From Epiperipatus broadwayi (lineage: Eukaryota > Onychophora > Udeonychophora > Euonychophora > Peripatidae), in the NCBI GenBank assembly GCA_028023455.1, contig JAQFVV010006208.1:9346963-9410962 (forward strand): a DNA stretch of 64,000 bases, in the 5' to 3' direction. The notes beneath the pieces were generated by a model. That model worked only from the letters and a program-made list of their open reading frames with translations. It had not been told where the DNA came from and searched no databases. Numbering within the stretch: the first letter of the stretch is position 1; each line of letters begins with the position of its first letter. Both the position numbers and the translations under genes were made by a program. This document shows positions 53,941 through 63,842 of the stretch, one piece after another.

Positions 53941-54420
53941 TCATCATCAACCATTATCAATCCACTGCATAATGAAGGTCTCTCCAAGTTCAATCCATCT
54001 TCTTTGATCTTTAGCTTCTCTTCTCCACATCACCCTTGCACACTTTCTTATTTCATTCATCCATCTCACGTATGGTCTCTTTCTGGGTCTTTTACAATAT
54101 CTTGGAATCCAGTTTAAGATTTCAATTGTCCATCTATTCATCTCTTCTAGCAATATGTCCAGCTGAACTCTATTTCAGTCTTTTAATTTTTTCAATAAGG
54201 TCAGTAGCACCTATTTGTTCTCTTACCCATATGTCGCATTTTCAAACTCTTCTTGTTATTCCCAACATGCATCTCTCAGTGGTCTGAAGTCTCTGTATTG
54301 CTTTTCTATTAAGTATCGCAAGTCTCAGATTCATGGGTAAAGAACTGGTAAAATACATTTATTAAAAACATTCCTTTTCAAACACATAGGCATATTTCCT
54401 TTTAAAAATAAGACTGCCTA
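53941..54420 (-). mobile_element. LINE copy e, 3' end
   Basis: On minus it reads CLKRNVFNKC..., RRVWKCDIWVREQIGATDLIEKIKRLK, then EMNRWTIEILNWIPRYCKRPRKRPYVRWMNEIRKCARVMWRREAKDQRRWIELGETFIMQWIDNG and a TGATGATGA tail at 53941. Frameshifts are present. It is the same family as copies a-d and f. Confidence 0.85.
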
Positions 54421-54561
54421 AATACGATCGTAGTGATCTCATTATTTGCTTAACAAGATGAGAATGCTTTATAAACATTAATCTCCAATACTAATTCACA
54501 TAGAGAAATACAGAAAATATGACCTAAGAATAAAAATATACCAATTTACTGCACTGTACTT

Positions 54562-54649
54562 TTTCCCCCCATATGTCAAACGCGTTGATCAGGAAGCAAA
54601 CCCGGGACGAAGGCAGCTATGCTAATCACTAGGCCACCAACCCATTGAC
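54562..54649 (-). mobile_element. tRNA-derived SINE (S5) with 15 bp TSD
   Basis: On minus GGGTTGGTGGCCTAGTGATTAGC (A box) and CCCGGGTTTGCTTCCTGAT (B box) are followed by TTTGACATATGGGG and A5. TACTGCACTGTACTT is duplicated exactly at 54547-54561 and 54650-54664. The head is a diverged relative of S1-S4 and S6. Confidence 0.8.
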
Positions 54650-54664
54650 TACTGCACTGTACTT

Positions 54665-55665
54665 GGCTTCAAACAAATAAAATATAGCTTTAAAAAGGGG
54701 GTGGTGGAAAAAATAAAAAAAAATTAATTGATAATGAATCCAACCATAAGAATAAATATAAAATGAACTGCGGTGTGCAATTGAACACACCATATTCCTC
54801 TCACTATATACCAAAAGAGCTCATATACATGATCATCATCACAAAGATAGCATACTACTTATCAATCATAATCTTTACAAAATCATTTATATCAAGTATT
54901 TATTTACTGTGTAGAAAACTTGTAAGGAAGAAAAGTGGTCACAATTTCACTCAGAAAATTACAAGTTCATAATATCCAAAATGGCTTAAGATTGCATTAT
55001 ACATAAGATATAAAGCCAACTAACCTCATATCATCCATGACAAAGTTATTCCCACATTTCAAGTCAACAGATGAATCTATTTCTTATATAAAATACATGT
55101 ACACAATTCTAGTATCAATTGATCTAAAAAGACTAACGATAAAATAATTTTCCTACATAATAAATGATACTGTTGGAAAACTAGTCCACTTCTATATATA
55201 AATGTAAATAAAAAAGCAAACTCCAATGTTTAACATTAATAATAAGCAACCGATAAGAAGATTTAAGTATTGGGCTTTTGAGGCAAAATATTTTGATTTT
55301 ATGCTCAAAATTATGTAGTATTTGCCTATCCTATACTTTCTTAGGTATAACAGAAATATTACCAACATAGAAACTATAGGCAAACTATCATGGCAAAAAG
55401 GGATAAAAAACATTTTCTTCGAGTATAATAGTCTACAGTATGCTCAGTCATACATCATATAGGTACATTGGAAAAACAAAATTGCATTTCCATTCTATCA
55501 TTAATTCTTTGTCACAAACCTGCTTTGCAGAAGTAAGCCCCATATTCATATTCTATGCTATGTGATGCACAAGCTATAATTTCCAATGTAACAATAATAA
55601 TAGAAGATACATTATACTTCAAATAATATTAGACAAAAAAAAAGTTACCTCACCAAAAATATTTA
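54665..55665. other. Non-coding stretch
   Basis: Nothing is recognised. Short frames lack signatures. Confidence 0.45.
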
Positions 55666-55669
55666 CAAC

Positions 55670-56193
55670 TATCATCATCATCAACCATTATCAACCCCCT
55701 GCAGGATGAAGGTCTCTCCAAGTTCAATCCATCTCCAATATTTAGCTTCTCTTCTCCACGTCACCCCTGCACACTTTATTGTTTCATCCATTTACCTCAC
55801 ATGTGGTCTCTTTCTGGGTCTTTTACAGTCTCTTGGAATCCAGTTTAAGATTTCAATTGTCCATTTATTATCATCTCTTCTAGCAATATGTCCAGCCCAA
55901 CTCCACTTCAGGTTTTTAATTTTTTCAATGAGGTCAGTAACACACGTTGGTTCTCTTACCCATATATTGCATTTTAGATCTCTTCTTGTTATTCCTAACA
56001 TGCATCTCTCTATACTTCTTTGAGTAGTCGGAAGTCTCTGTATTGCTCTTTTATTAAGTGTCCAAGTCTCAGATCCATAAGTAAAAACTGGTAAAATGCA
56101 TTTATTAAAAACCTTCCTTTTCAAACACATAGGCATATTTCCTTTTAGTATCAAGTTATTTCTACCAAAAGCACTCCAACCAAGTTTAATTCT
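55670..56193 (-). mobile_element. LINE copy f, 3' end
   Basis: On minus the sequence starts LGWSAFGRNNLILKGNMPMCLKRKVFNKCILPVFTYGSETWTLNKRAIQRLPTTQRSIERCMLGITRRDLKCNIWVREPTCVTDLIEKIKNLKWSWAGHIARRDDNKWTIEILNWIPRDCKRPRKRPHVR. After a frameshift the remaining C terminus and a TGATGATGATGAT tail (55671-55683) follow. The 120-residue intact frame makes it one of the less decayed copies. Confidence 0.88.
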
Positions 56194-56204
56194 GGTCTCA
56201 TATA

Positions 56205-56494
56205 TCAGTACTTTTAACTTGTAATGAGATATGCTATGTTCCCAATTTAATTGTTAACATACACTAATATGATAATGGCATGTTTACGATGTAAAATGTT
56301 TTTTTTTTCATTGTAATAATTAATAAAAATGTAATTTGTCATTTTTAATTTGAAATATTTTATGAATTGTCAATAAAATTCTTTTTGAGACATCGTTATC
56401 ATTATAATAATATGACACAAATACTTAATGATGGGTAAAATAAAATTAAGATCTCTAGATAAATATACTCCACTGCATGTAGTTTTCTTTGAGG
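56205..56494. other. AT-rich spacer
   Basis: Nothing is recognised. Confidence 0.4.
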
Positions 56495-56505
56495 AAGAGA
56501 TCAAA
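56495..56505 (+). repeat. Left 11 bp TSD of family B copy 3
   Basis: AAGAGATCAAA is repeated exactly at 57284-57294. Confidence 0.78.
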
Positions 56506-56663
56506 ATCAATAAAAATCACATGACCACCTCCTCTTATGCTTGTCTATAACTGTTGTTAAAACAGGCAAAACTCACTATACATATTGCCACACACAGCAA
56601 GCTAGAGTAATCAATGGTTGCCAGAAAGCTTGTGCATAAAATCCTCATCTAGTGCCTACTCAT

Positions 56664-56718
56664 CCAATATCCCCAGACTAGTTTCTGGCTTGTGGCCTTT
56701 GTCAGTGAGGAGCCTCGG
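56664..56718 (-). ncRNA. Family B hammerhead with core mutation (copy 3a)
   Basis: CTGACAA replaces CTGANGA (invariant G8 is A). Stem II GGC/GCC, GAAA, ACTAGT and GUC remain. Predicted inactive. Copy 3b has the same mutation. Confidence 0.65.
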
Positions 56719-57123
56719 ATCTGAGAGCACTGCACCTCGATGAGGATTTTATGCACAAGCCTTCTGGCATCCATTGATTATTCTAGCTTGCTGTGTGTGG
56801 TAATACGTATAGTGAGTTTTGCCTGTTTTAACAACAGTTGTACACAAGCATAAGAGGAGGTGGTCATGTGATGTTTATTGGCTTAAAACCAATCCTGCCT
56901 AATGGGGTAGTGGTGGCTATGGTTATTAAAGAACCAAAGACACCAAAATGTATGGGTACTGAACTGGGTTCAGACCTATATGACTATATAAGCTAATGAG
57001 CTTCATTGAAAGCATTAAGGTGTTTTCGGTTTAAGACTCATAGTTTTGTAGTTAAATGGAGATAAAAGGTGGTTGCTGGAGGGTTGCATTAGATCCTAAG
57101 ATCTAGGTGCAGTGCTCTCAGGT

Positions 57124-57178
57124 CCAAGGCTCCTCACTGACAAAGGCCTCAAGCCAGAAACTAGTCTGGGGATATTGG
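57124..57178 (+). ncRNA. Family B hammerhead with core mutation (copy 3b)
   Basis: CCAAGGC-TCCTCA, CTGACAA, AGGC-CTCAA-GCCA, GAAA, CTAGTC, TGGGGATATTGG. Apart from the same G8 to A change as 3a, all elements are present. Predicted inactive. Confidence 0.65.
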
Positions 57179-57299
57179 ATGAGTAGGCACTAGATGGGGA
57201 TTTTATGCACAAGTCTCCTGGCATCCATTGATTACTCTAGCTTGCTGTGTGTGGCAATACGTATAATGAGTTTTGCCTGTTTTAAGAGATCAAAGTTTC

Positions 57300-59410
57300 A
57301 GCATTTTGCCAAAATGTTACTGACAAAAAGAAAGGGGTTGACTTAAACAAGCTACTGACACTTGGTCGCTAATATAAATAAATAAAAAATTGAAATAAGC
57401 CTTCTGAATTGAATTTATAGTCGATTTATTAATTTTTTTAAACTTAACAACTAACATACATTTCTTACAATAAAATAAATAAATATTTGTAGCGTCCCTG
57501 AAACTGTATAATAATAAATAAAACAAAAACGCTTCCTGGTTTATCAGATTATACACAAGAATCACATGTACTAATACAAACTGTAGTGCAAAATGTAACT
57601 TTGATTGTGTAAACCAGTGCTTATTATTTTTGTTTTTCATAATCATTGTTTTACATATATATATTTGTTCTTTTCTTCTGACTATCTAACTATTTTTTTC
57701 GAAAGTGATAAATTAATTATCAATGTAACTAATTTTGTTTACAGTAAAATAATAATAATAGAAACAATTCAATTCTTTATTTAATGTACACATCCATTGT
57801 ATTAAACTAATTATAGTTTGCACAATGAATTTATTTCTCTTTTGGAGAGCTTATTTACAGTATATAATTCTTTGGAAGCTTCCGCTATTTCCTGTTCAGT
57901 TAATAGTATAAAATAGTATCAACAGCAAAATCAAACAGAACATATAATACTAGTAACAAGTGACCTCAAAAAGTTTCATCTTAGTCCTGCAATGTAGGCC
58001 AGAGAGGTATGCCTTTTTATATCCACAAGAATTAAAACTTTATCAATTGACCTACCTTATTGCAAAGATTCCATTACAGTAGAATTAATTAATTCCCCTT
58101 GCACACTGGCCTCTGTGGATGGAAGTTGGCCCAATTTGTCATGGACATGTTCTCACAAAATATGTGACTTTTACATGAGCTTGTCGAAATCTTGCTTGGA
58201 CCTACCCTTTCCAAATTGGTTTGAAGGTTTCACATTGAGTAGGGAAGGGTGGGTGGACAATTGTTAGGAAGTAATAGTAGGTCAAATGACTTGTAAGCTA
58301 ATTTCTTTGACATGCATGTTTGAAGAGTTGTGGCAGGCTGAAATCCAGACACCCTCACATGATACTGTAGTAAACATTGAACTATGAGCATTGGGATAAA
58401 GTGTGTAACACTAAAGCAGACAGGCCGCTGATTAAACGGCATCTTTTCTGTGCTTTAGAGCATAGAAATTAATGCCATCGATGGCGCCAGCTGTTGCATA
58501 TTAAATGGCCTCTTTCTGTGCTTTTGTATAGATATATAAGCCTAGAAGGTAGTGGCCTTGTAAATGGCATATTTATGTGCCTTCGCATATAAATAGCATC
58601 ATCAAGCGGCTGACGTGATAGAATAGAAAACTGCCACAAAAATTTAGGGAAAATATGTTAAAGAGCAATTCAACTTATACAAAAGAGGAGAAGCAATATG
58701 TTCAGACATTCTTTATAAATGAAAACTGGAATATCATCAGGATGCATACTAGAATGCAGGTTGAACTGCTTAATAGCAAAAATAATATCAAATTTAATGA
58801 GAACTATTTGCTATCTTTTCATCAATTAGAGCATTATTTAGAGACAGTTATGGAAAAGATTTTGATTGTTTAAAAAGTTCTGAGAAGTAAAGAAAAAAAT
58901 TCATGTGCAACGGGATAATTGAATTATTATAACGCTGTAATTTTCTTTTAATAATAGCAAATCTTTAACAGAGACCCGAATTGTTTTGGATCATCAGAAA
59001 TACAAATTTCAACATCTTGAATACATTTTTCAGAATCTTCCCGATATATAACTTCAAGTAATCTATAACTAATAAAATTAAAATAGTAAATTACATTCTT
59101 AGTTTTAAGGACAAAATGATTTCCCTTTAATAATTTATTTACTAGATAGAGACAAGATTAATTAATATAACCTTCGTAGGAATAAATTTGTCAGTTAAAA
59201 CTCAACGTATGATTAATCAAAAAAAAATAATAATAATAATTCACATCTGAAGCAGAAGAATACAAACTATTCCCATTCTGGTCAAACTCAGATAATTTTA
59301 AACAATGTTCAAAATAATTTCCATTTTTATAGTTTTTTTTAATAGTTCTAGAATAAATCCTAATAAAGGACATTAATATAAATTCTAAGGGAAAGTGATG
59401 CAAATCAATG
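57300..59410. other. Non-coding stretch
   Basis: No gene is recognised. Less AT-rich short pieces at 58130-58260 and 58420-58610 (repeated GGC and ATGGCA motifs) do not form a frame I can identify. The 72-codon frame at 58655-58873 has no family signature. Confidence 0.5.
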
Positions 59411-59428
59411 GAAAAAATGAAAAGAACA

Positions 59429-59537
59429 GTCAAGCGTTGTTAGCCGAGGGGGTCAGCGCAGCCGCCTTGCAAGCAAGTAGTTGGTTGCAGACGGTTATGG
59501 GTTCGCCTCCCGGTCGATGCTATGATATATGAAAAAA
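59429..59537 (+). mobile_element. tRNA-derived SINE (S6) with 17 bp TSD
   Basis: GCGTTGTTAGCCGAGGGGG (A box), TCAGCGCAGCCGCCTTGC, GGGTTCGCCTCCCGGTCGATGC (B box and acceptor end), TATGATATATG and poly(A). The tRNA-like part 59434-59520 is 87 nt. AAAAAATGAAAAGAACA is found on both sides (about 59412-59428 and 59538-59554). Confidence 0.82.
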
Positions 59538-59559
59538 AAAAAATGAAAAGAACAAACTA

Positions 59560-60095
59560 AACATTCAATTGTAGGAAAATGAATAAAATATAGGCTAATG
59601 TATGGTTATTAGAAGTAGTATAGAAATTAAATTGTTTTAGTTTACTAAATTAAAAAACGGAATCCTTTCTTCATGTTTTATGCAAATATGAAAAAATATA
59701 TTGAAGTATTGACTTCTCATAAATCAGCAATATTAAAATCACAGAGACAAAACAGGCAAAACTCTCCGTACAATAGCCTCTGTAAAAACAGCTTGTGGAA
59801 GCATTAAGAATATTGATCATGTGATGTTTGATGGTTTAATATTAAAATCACTAATAATGATAACATATGATCTATATTTTATCAAAAAGTCTTCAAAAGA
59901 ACAAAATAATTCTTTAATTCTAAAAAAAGATAATGTAACTTCTTGTGAATACTACCCAAAATAAACTCAACATTATTTGCCAAAAGATATCTCATATCAG
60001 GATAGCTTCACAAGATGATGTTGCAATAGGAATATACTTATGGATAAACTTTCTTTTAGTGGCAATAAGTTTGCCTCCAGCTCTTGTAGCAATAT
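59560..60095. other. AT-rich stretch with a family B fragment
   Basis: At 59748-59845 AAACAGGCAAAACTCTCCGTAC and GATCATGTGATGTTTGATGG are the two outer ends of a B unit joined, with the middle deleted. Otherwise nothing is seen. Confidence 0.5.
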
Positions 60096-60111
60096 CAATA
60101 GATATTTGTTT

Positions 60112-60511
60112 TCCTGAAGGTTTGTGATGATGATGTTTTAGTTGTATTTATATGTTGGACTATTCCATCATCAAATATGAGTATTGAAATGTCTTTAGAA
60201 AAATTTAACTTTATTTAAATATTCCAAATACATTCAACTGTTAGTAATAATGCACAGGTTAGTATATGCACAATGTTTCGTGAGGTATTATTCTCCCCTC
60301 TTCTTCAGGTATTGCTGGCCTGACCAATGACAGTACTAGTGTGGGATTCGAACATGAACCCTTAGATTCTTGAGTATATAGTGCATTTACTAATGTGTGT
60401 TAATTACTAACAGCTGAATGTATTTGGAATATTTAAATAAAGTTAATTTTTTTTTAAAGACATTCAATATTTATATTAGATGATGGAAATAGTCCAACAT
60501 ATAAATACAAT
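60112..60511. mobile_element. Family E palindromic element with 16 bp TSD
   Basis: The arms 60135-60245 and 60405-60511 (GTTGTATTTATATGTTGGACTATT... and ...AATAGTCCAACATATAAATACAA) are inverted. Between them, on minus, are a tRNA-like piece (ACTCAAGAATCTAAGG and TTCATGTTCGAATCCCAC, about 60382-60334) and a hammerhead relic (60268-60315). CAATAGATATTTGTTT is duplicated exactly at 60096-60111 and 60512-60527. The tRNA part resembles tRNA-Leu(CAA) with its anticodon loop. E thus looks like a tRNA-derived SINE with a hammerhead body. Confidence 0.75.
60268..60315 (-). ncRNA. Hammerhead relic, family E
   Basis: On minus: CTGAAGA, AGAGG...ATACCTCA with four stem II pairs (GAGG/CCTC) and a long loop, C, GAAA, CATTGTG. 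The base at the cleavage position is G, which hammerheads do not cleave. The other E copy (25660) has GTC here but a broken core. Stem I pairing is poor. Treated as a dead relic. Confidence 0.45.
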
Positions 60512-60736
60512 CAATAGATATTTGTTTGAAGTACCTAATGTCACTGATCCATAAAAATATGATTTGGAATATAATGAAAAACTCGTGTTTCTAAGATAAA
60601 AATAAAATCAAATTTTTTAAAACTGAAATTTTAGTTCTCATTTCAGGATGTTTATTTAAAACAAGAAAGTCCAAACATAATAACAAACTGTCAAAATAAG
60701 ATATCACATAACCCTATTCTCTTAAACTTGTAAGTT

Positions 60737-60990
60737 ATAAACAATGAGGATTGCCAATTCCTCAACAAGCTTTGTGATAACTGCTTAGCCAGAGAAAGCG
60801 TTTAAATATCTCTGTCAGGAACCCCCTCCAAACCCCTGACCATGGTTTCGTGCTTTGGCACTCCTCAGAGAAGATAGATCAGGGGTTGGGGGAGGGCTTC
60901 CTGACATGGGTATTTTAAATGCTTTCTCTGGCTAAGCATTTATCACAAAGCTTGTTGAGGAATTGGCAATCCTCATTGTTTATAATATTA
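60737..60990. mobile_element. Foldback HHR element, family C
   Basis: The arms 60737-60815 (TTATAAACAATGAGGATTGCCAATTCC...) and 60899-60990 (...GGAATTGGCAATCCTCATTGTTTATAA) are complementary with a few differences. The centre holds a G/C-rich tip with the ribozyme on minus. I see no clear TSD. Confidence 0.78.
60816..60888 (-). ncRNA. Hammerhead ribozyme, family C
   Basis: On minus: CTGAGGA (60868-60862), stem II GTGC-CAAA-GCAC (four perfect pairs), GAAA (60849-60846), stem III ACC-AT-GGT, GUC triplet with C at 60838, then AGGGGTTTGG. ACCATGGT is self-complementary. Stem I can pair TCTTCT with AGGGGT (two wobbles), or AACCCCT with AGGGGTT leaving 12 unpaired bases before the core. Core and stems II and III are intact. 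Confidence 0.7.
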
Positions 60991-60994
60991 AACC

Positions 60995-61370
60995 GATGTA
61001 GAATAGTAAATAAAAATTAAGAAAAATAGAATATTGCCCAAAAGAAGATGATCAATAAGTATTAATCAGCTGACCAATGGGCCATAAAAAAATTTAAAAT
61101 AATACTGCAAGGCCAAAATTGAAGAGAAATAAATTCTCAATATTTATGTTTAGATTGAGGGGCAAAAAAACTACTAGTATTAGAATTGAACAAATTAATC
61201 TTAAGATATAACTTTAAATCCAATAAAGTATTATGATATTCATCTGCATATTTTTTTTCTTTCAACATATCTATGACACTTATTATAAGTTTTATTAATT
61301 AACCATAGTGCTTAATTAATCCCTATTAATTAACCATTATAGTGCTTAATAAATCCCTATTCAGTTCTGT
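60995..61370. other. AT-rich spacer
   Basis: A short direct repeat (TTAATTAACCATAGTGCTTAAT) occurs twice at 61296-61349. Nothing else is seen. Confidence 0.45.
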
Positions 61371-61374
61371 CCCT

Positions 61375-61710
61375 TTCAATATCTTTACAGCTTTCATTAG
61401 TGAGAAGTTTTGGTTCTTGGACCAATGTCTGGATCTTTAGGTTCTAATGCACCATTCCTCTGCCAGCCATTGTTTAGCATTCTATTTCATTATCAAATTA
61501 TCATCTCAATTTGAAAAAGTATATAAATATTTTCAGTCTAAATCAATTTGTCTGTATGTATTTTTCAAATTGAGTTAATAGCTTGATAGTGAAACTGAAA
61601 GATAAATAACGGCCAGTAAAGGAAAGGTGTATTAGATCCTAATAGTTCAGACACTAGTCCTCACTATTGAAATCCATAAGCTTGAAATTAGTTTAGGGAT
61701 ACCAGATATT
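61375..61710. mobile_element. Strongly decayed family B palindrome
   Basis: The left side (minus) has TTTCAATATC...CTTTCATTAGTGAGAAGTTTTGG, in which the core is CTAATGA. The right side has TCCTCACTATTGAAATCC, AGCTTGAAATTAGTTTAGGGATA. The spacing and order match family B, but the cores are broken. Confidence 0.55.
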
Positions 61711-61714
61711 GGAT

Positions 61715-62025
61715 GGAATAACAAAGGATAAAAATTTATTAAATACTTATCTGCATCTTCCAATTACTAAAGTAAATAGCGTAGATGTGGTGAGAGAAAA
61801 AAGATATGCTATTAAATTATTGCGAAGTCATGTGATATTCTATTGGATTTAGACTATTTTTGGTTACAGGATAGAGGTGCCTTTAGTTGTTAATAAAACC
61901 AAGAACACCACAATGTTTAGAAACTGGAATGGTTTCAGTTTTATATGATTATACAGACAAATTGGTTTAGATTGAAAACATTTATATGTTTTTTTCAAAT
62001 TGGAATGATAATTTAATAACGAAAC
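61715..62025. other. AT-rich spacer
   Basis: Decayed family B arm sequence (ACCAAGAACACCACAATG and GGTTTCAGTTTTATATGATTAT) can be made out at about 61890-61990. Otherwise nothing is seen. Confidence 0.45.
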
Positions 62026-62028
62026 AAA

Positions 62029-62268
62029 GCTCAAATCGCAATCAGGCAGAAGGAAAAGATGATCGGTTGAGACGAGTGCATTTTATGTAGAGTGCTTTCG
62101 ATATTTGCGCACTTACAAAAAGTAATTTAAAATGAACGTTCATTTTAAATTATTTTTTACATGTTAAATTACTTTTTGTAAATGCGCAAATATCAAAAGC
62201 ACTCTACATAAAATGCACTCATCTCAACCGATCATCTTTTCCTTCTATGTGATTGCGATTTGAACTTT
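62029..62268. repeat. Near-perfect 240 bp palindrome
   Basis: The arms of about 115 bp (AAAGCTCAAATCGCAATCA...GTAATTTAAAATGAACG and its complement) meet at GAACGTTC near 62140-62147. The right arm has a small extra TTTTTTACATG. The arms differ at only a few positions. No ribozyme motif or coding frame is present. Confidence 0.85.
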
Positions 62269-62269
62269 G

Positions 62270-62844
62270 GGTTACAATATATATATATATTCAACATATA
62301 AGCTTACACAAATTAAGATATATTATAAATAGTTCACATGGAATAAATCTTTAATGTTGTACAAAATGGAGTGCTGTATAAAAATATGAGACAAAAATTA
62401 ATAAGCTAAATAACAATGCAACATGGACAGTATTTGAGAAACTTGATAGCATTAAGATAAAAGTAAATTTTTTAATAGAATGTTTATTTATTTTTAATTA
62501 ATAATTAATACACTAAAATGATAATAAACTTATTACGTTTTTTTTTAAATTATAAAATTATTTTTTAATTATATTTTCACAACACCAAAGACTCTCATTA
62601 AATATATAAATATATGAGTGCTAGAAGATCATAACCCATAATTTGCATTGGCACAATCCATATCAAAACAATGAGATAGAAGACATCAGTATATATTAGG
62701 ATGCAGAGATGCCACAGTCAGAAACTATGGAGCATTTTCTGAAACAGTGACATTTTATGCATAAAGCACCAGTTAATCAGACTCTCAGAAGTGTGCCGAT
62801 CAAAGTTTATGAGCCATTGAATTAGTAAATGAAAACTAGTAAAG
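62270..62844. other. AT-rich spacer
   Basis: An (AT) run is at 62278-62290. Nothing else is seen. Confidence 0.45.
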
Positions 62845-62855
62845 ATTATGCAAAT

Positions 62856-63235
62856 TACACAGATGTAAAACTCTCCATAAAATAGTGCCACTCAGTGCAA
62901 GCCAGAGCAATCAACGGATGCATGAACATTTGTACATAAAATCTCTATCTAGGGCCTACTCATCCAATATCCCCAGACTAGTTTCTATCTTGTGGCTTTC
63001 ATCAGTGAGGAGCCTTGGATCTGAGAGCACTGTACTTAGATCTTGGGATCTATTGCAACCCTCCAGAATCCACAGTTGCTTTATTAGCTAACTATAAAGC
63101 TTTGAGTCCAAAATGAAAGCACAATAATGTTTTCAATTCAAGCTCATTAGCTTGTATAGCCATATAGATCTGAACTCAGTTCAGTGTGTGAAAACAGTTT
63201 GTGTAAGCATAAAGAATGGTGATCATGTGATAATC
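62856..63235 (-). mobile_element. Family B element, copy 4
   Basis: A single minus-strand B unit (AAAACTCTCCATAAAATAG...GATCATGTGAT) of 380 bp, with part of the GTTCAGACC region deleted. ATTATGCAAAT (62845-62855) and ATTATGCAGAT (63236-63246) match at 10 of 11, a likely TSD. Confidence 0.75.
62964..63018 (-). ncRNA. Family B hammerhead (copy 4), stem II damaged
   Basis: CCAAGGC-TCCTCA, CTGATGA, AAGCC-ACAA-GATA, GAAA, CTAGTC, TGGGGATATTGG. Everything except stem II is intact. AAGCC/GATA cannot form the family's helix. Confidence 0.6.
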
Positions 63236-63249
63236 ATTATGCAGATAAT

Positions 63250-63840
63250 GATAATAGATATTCTGCTAGTTAACAAACTTTGGAATTTTATGCTATTGTT
63301 CTTTTATAGAATCTTGCCAAGTTAGATTTTATTTTTAGCTTTAATTGAACAGCTTTAAGATAATTACTTTTGAATAATTATCATCTTAATTAGTTCACTT
63401 CCATTATGAAGGAATTTTTATGTGATTCATTCTAGAATATTTATTGTGGATAGATTTTTTTGTGTGCATATATATGCATTAAAAAGAGTATTATTTTCAA
63501 ATTCCACTCAAGGTTCAACACATGTTTCATTCAAAGCTATTTCAATGGACATAGCATGAAAACTATGATCTTGATACAGGAAATCTATCCCTCCATATAT
63601 GGGAGTGTTATTCATTGCTAGCAAAAAATATATAAAAGACTAACAACAATAATTAATAAAAAGTAGCAAATATTTTAAAAATAAGTTTTGAACAGTTAAA
63701 AAATTATTAGTGTTTAATTAATCAGTACTAAATAAAAGAAAATATTTTTAGTATATTAATATAAGGTATGATAACGTTTACAGACAAATAAACCTGTTAA
63801 ACCCTATACTAAAGCTGTAGAATGATTTATTGATATTATT
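63250..63840. other. AT-rich spacer
   Basis: Nothing is recognised. Confidence 0.4.
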
Positions 63841-63842
63841 TA

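Larger units (their letters stand above)
56506..57283. mobile_element. Foldback HHR element, family B, copy 3
   Basis: A minus segment (56506-56740) and a plus segment (56741-57283) are joined head to head at TGCACCTCGATGAGG. The GATTTTATGCAC block recurs in the plus part at 56744 and 57199 (455 bp), so slightly more than one full unit is present. Blocks CCAATCCTGCCTAATGGGG, GGGTTCAGACCTATATGAC and GGAGGGTTGCATTAGATCC define the unit. Exact 11 bp TSDs flank it. Confidence 0.85.
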
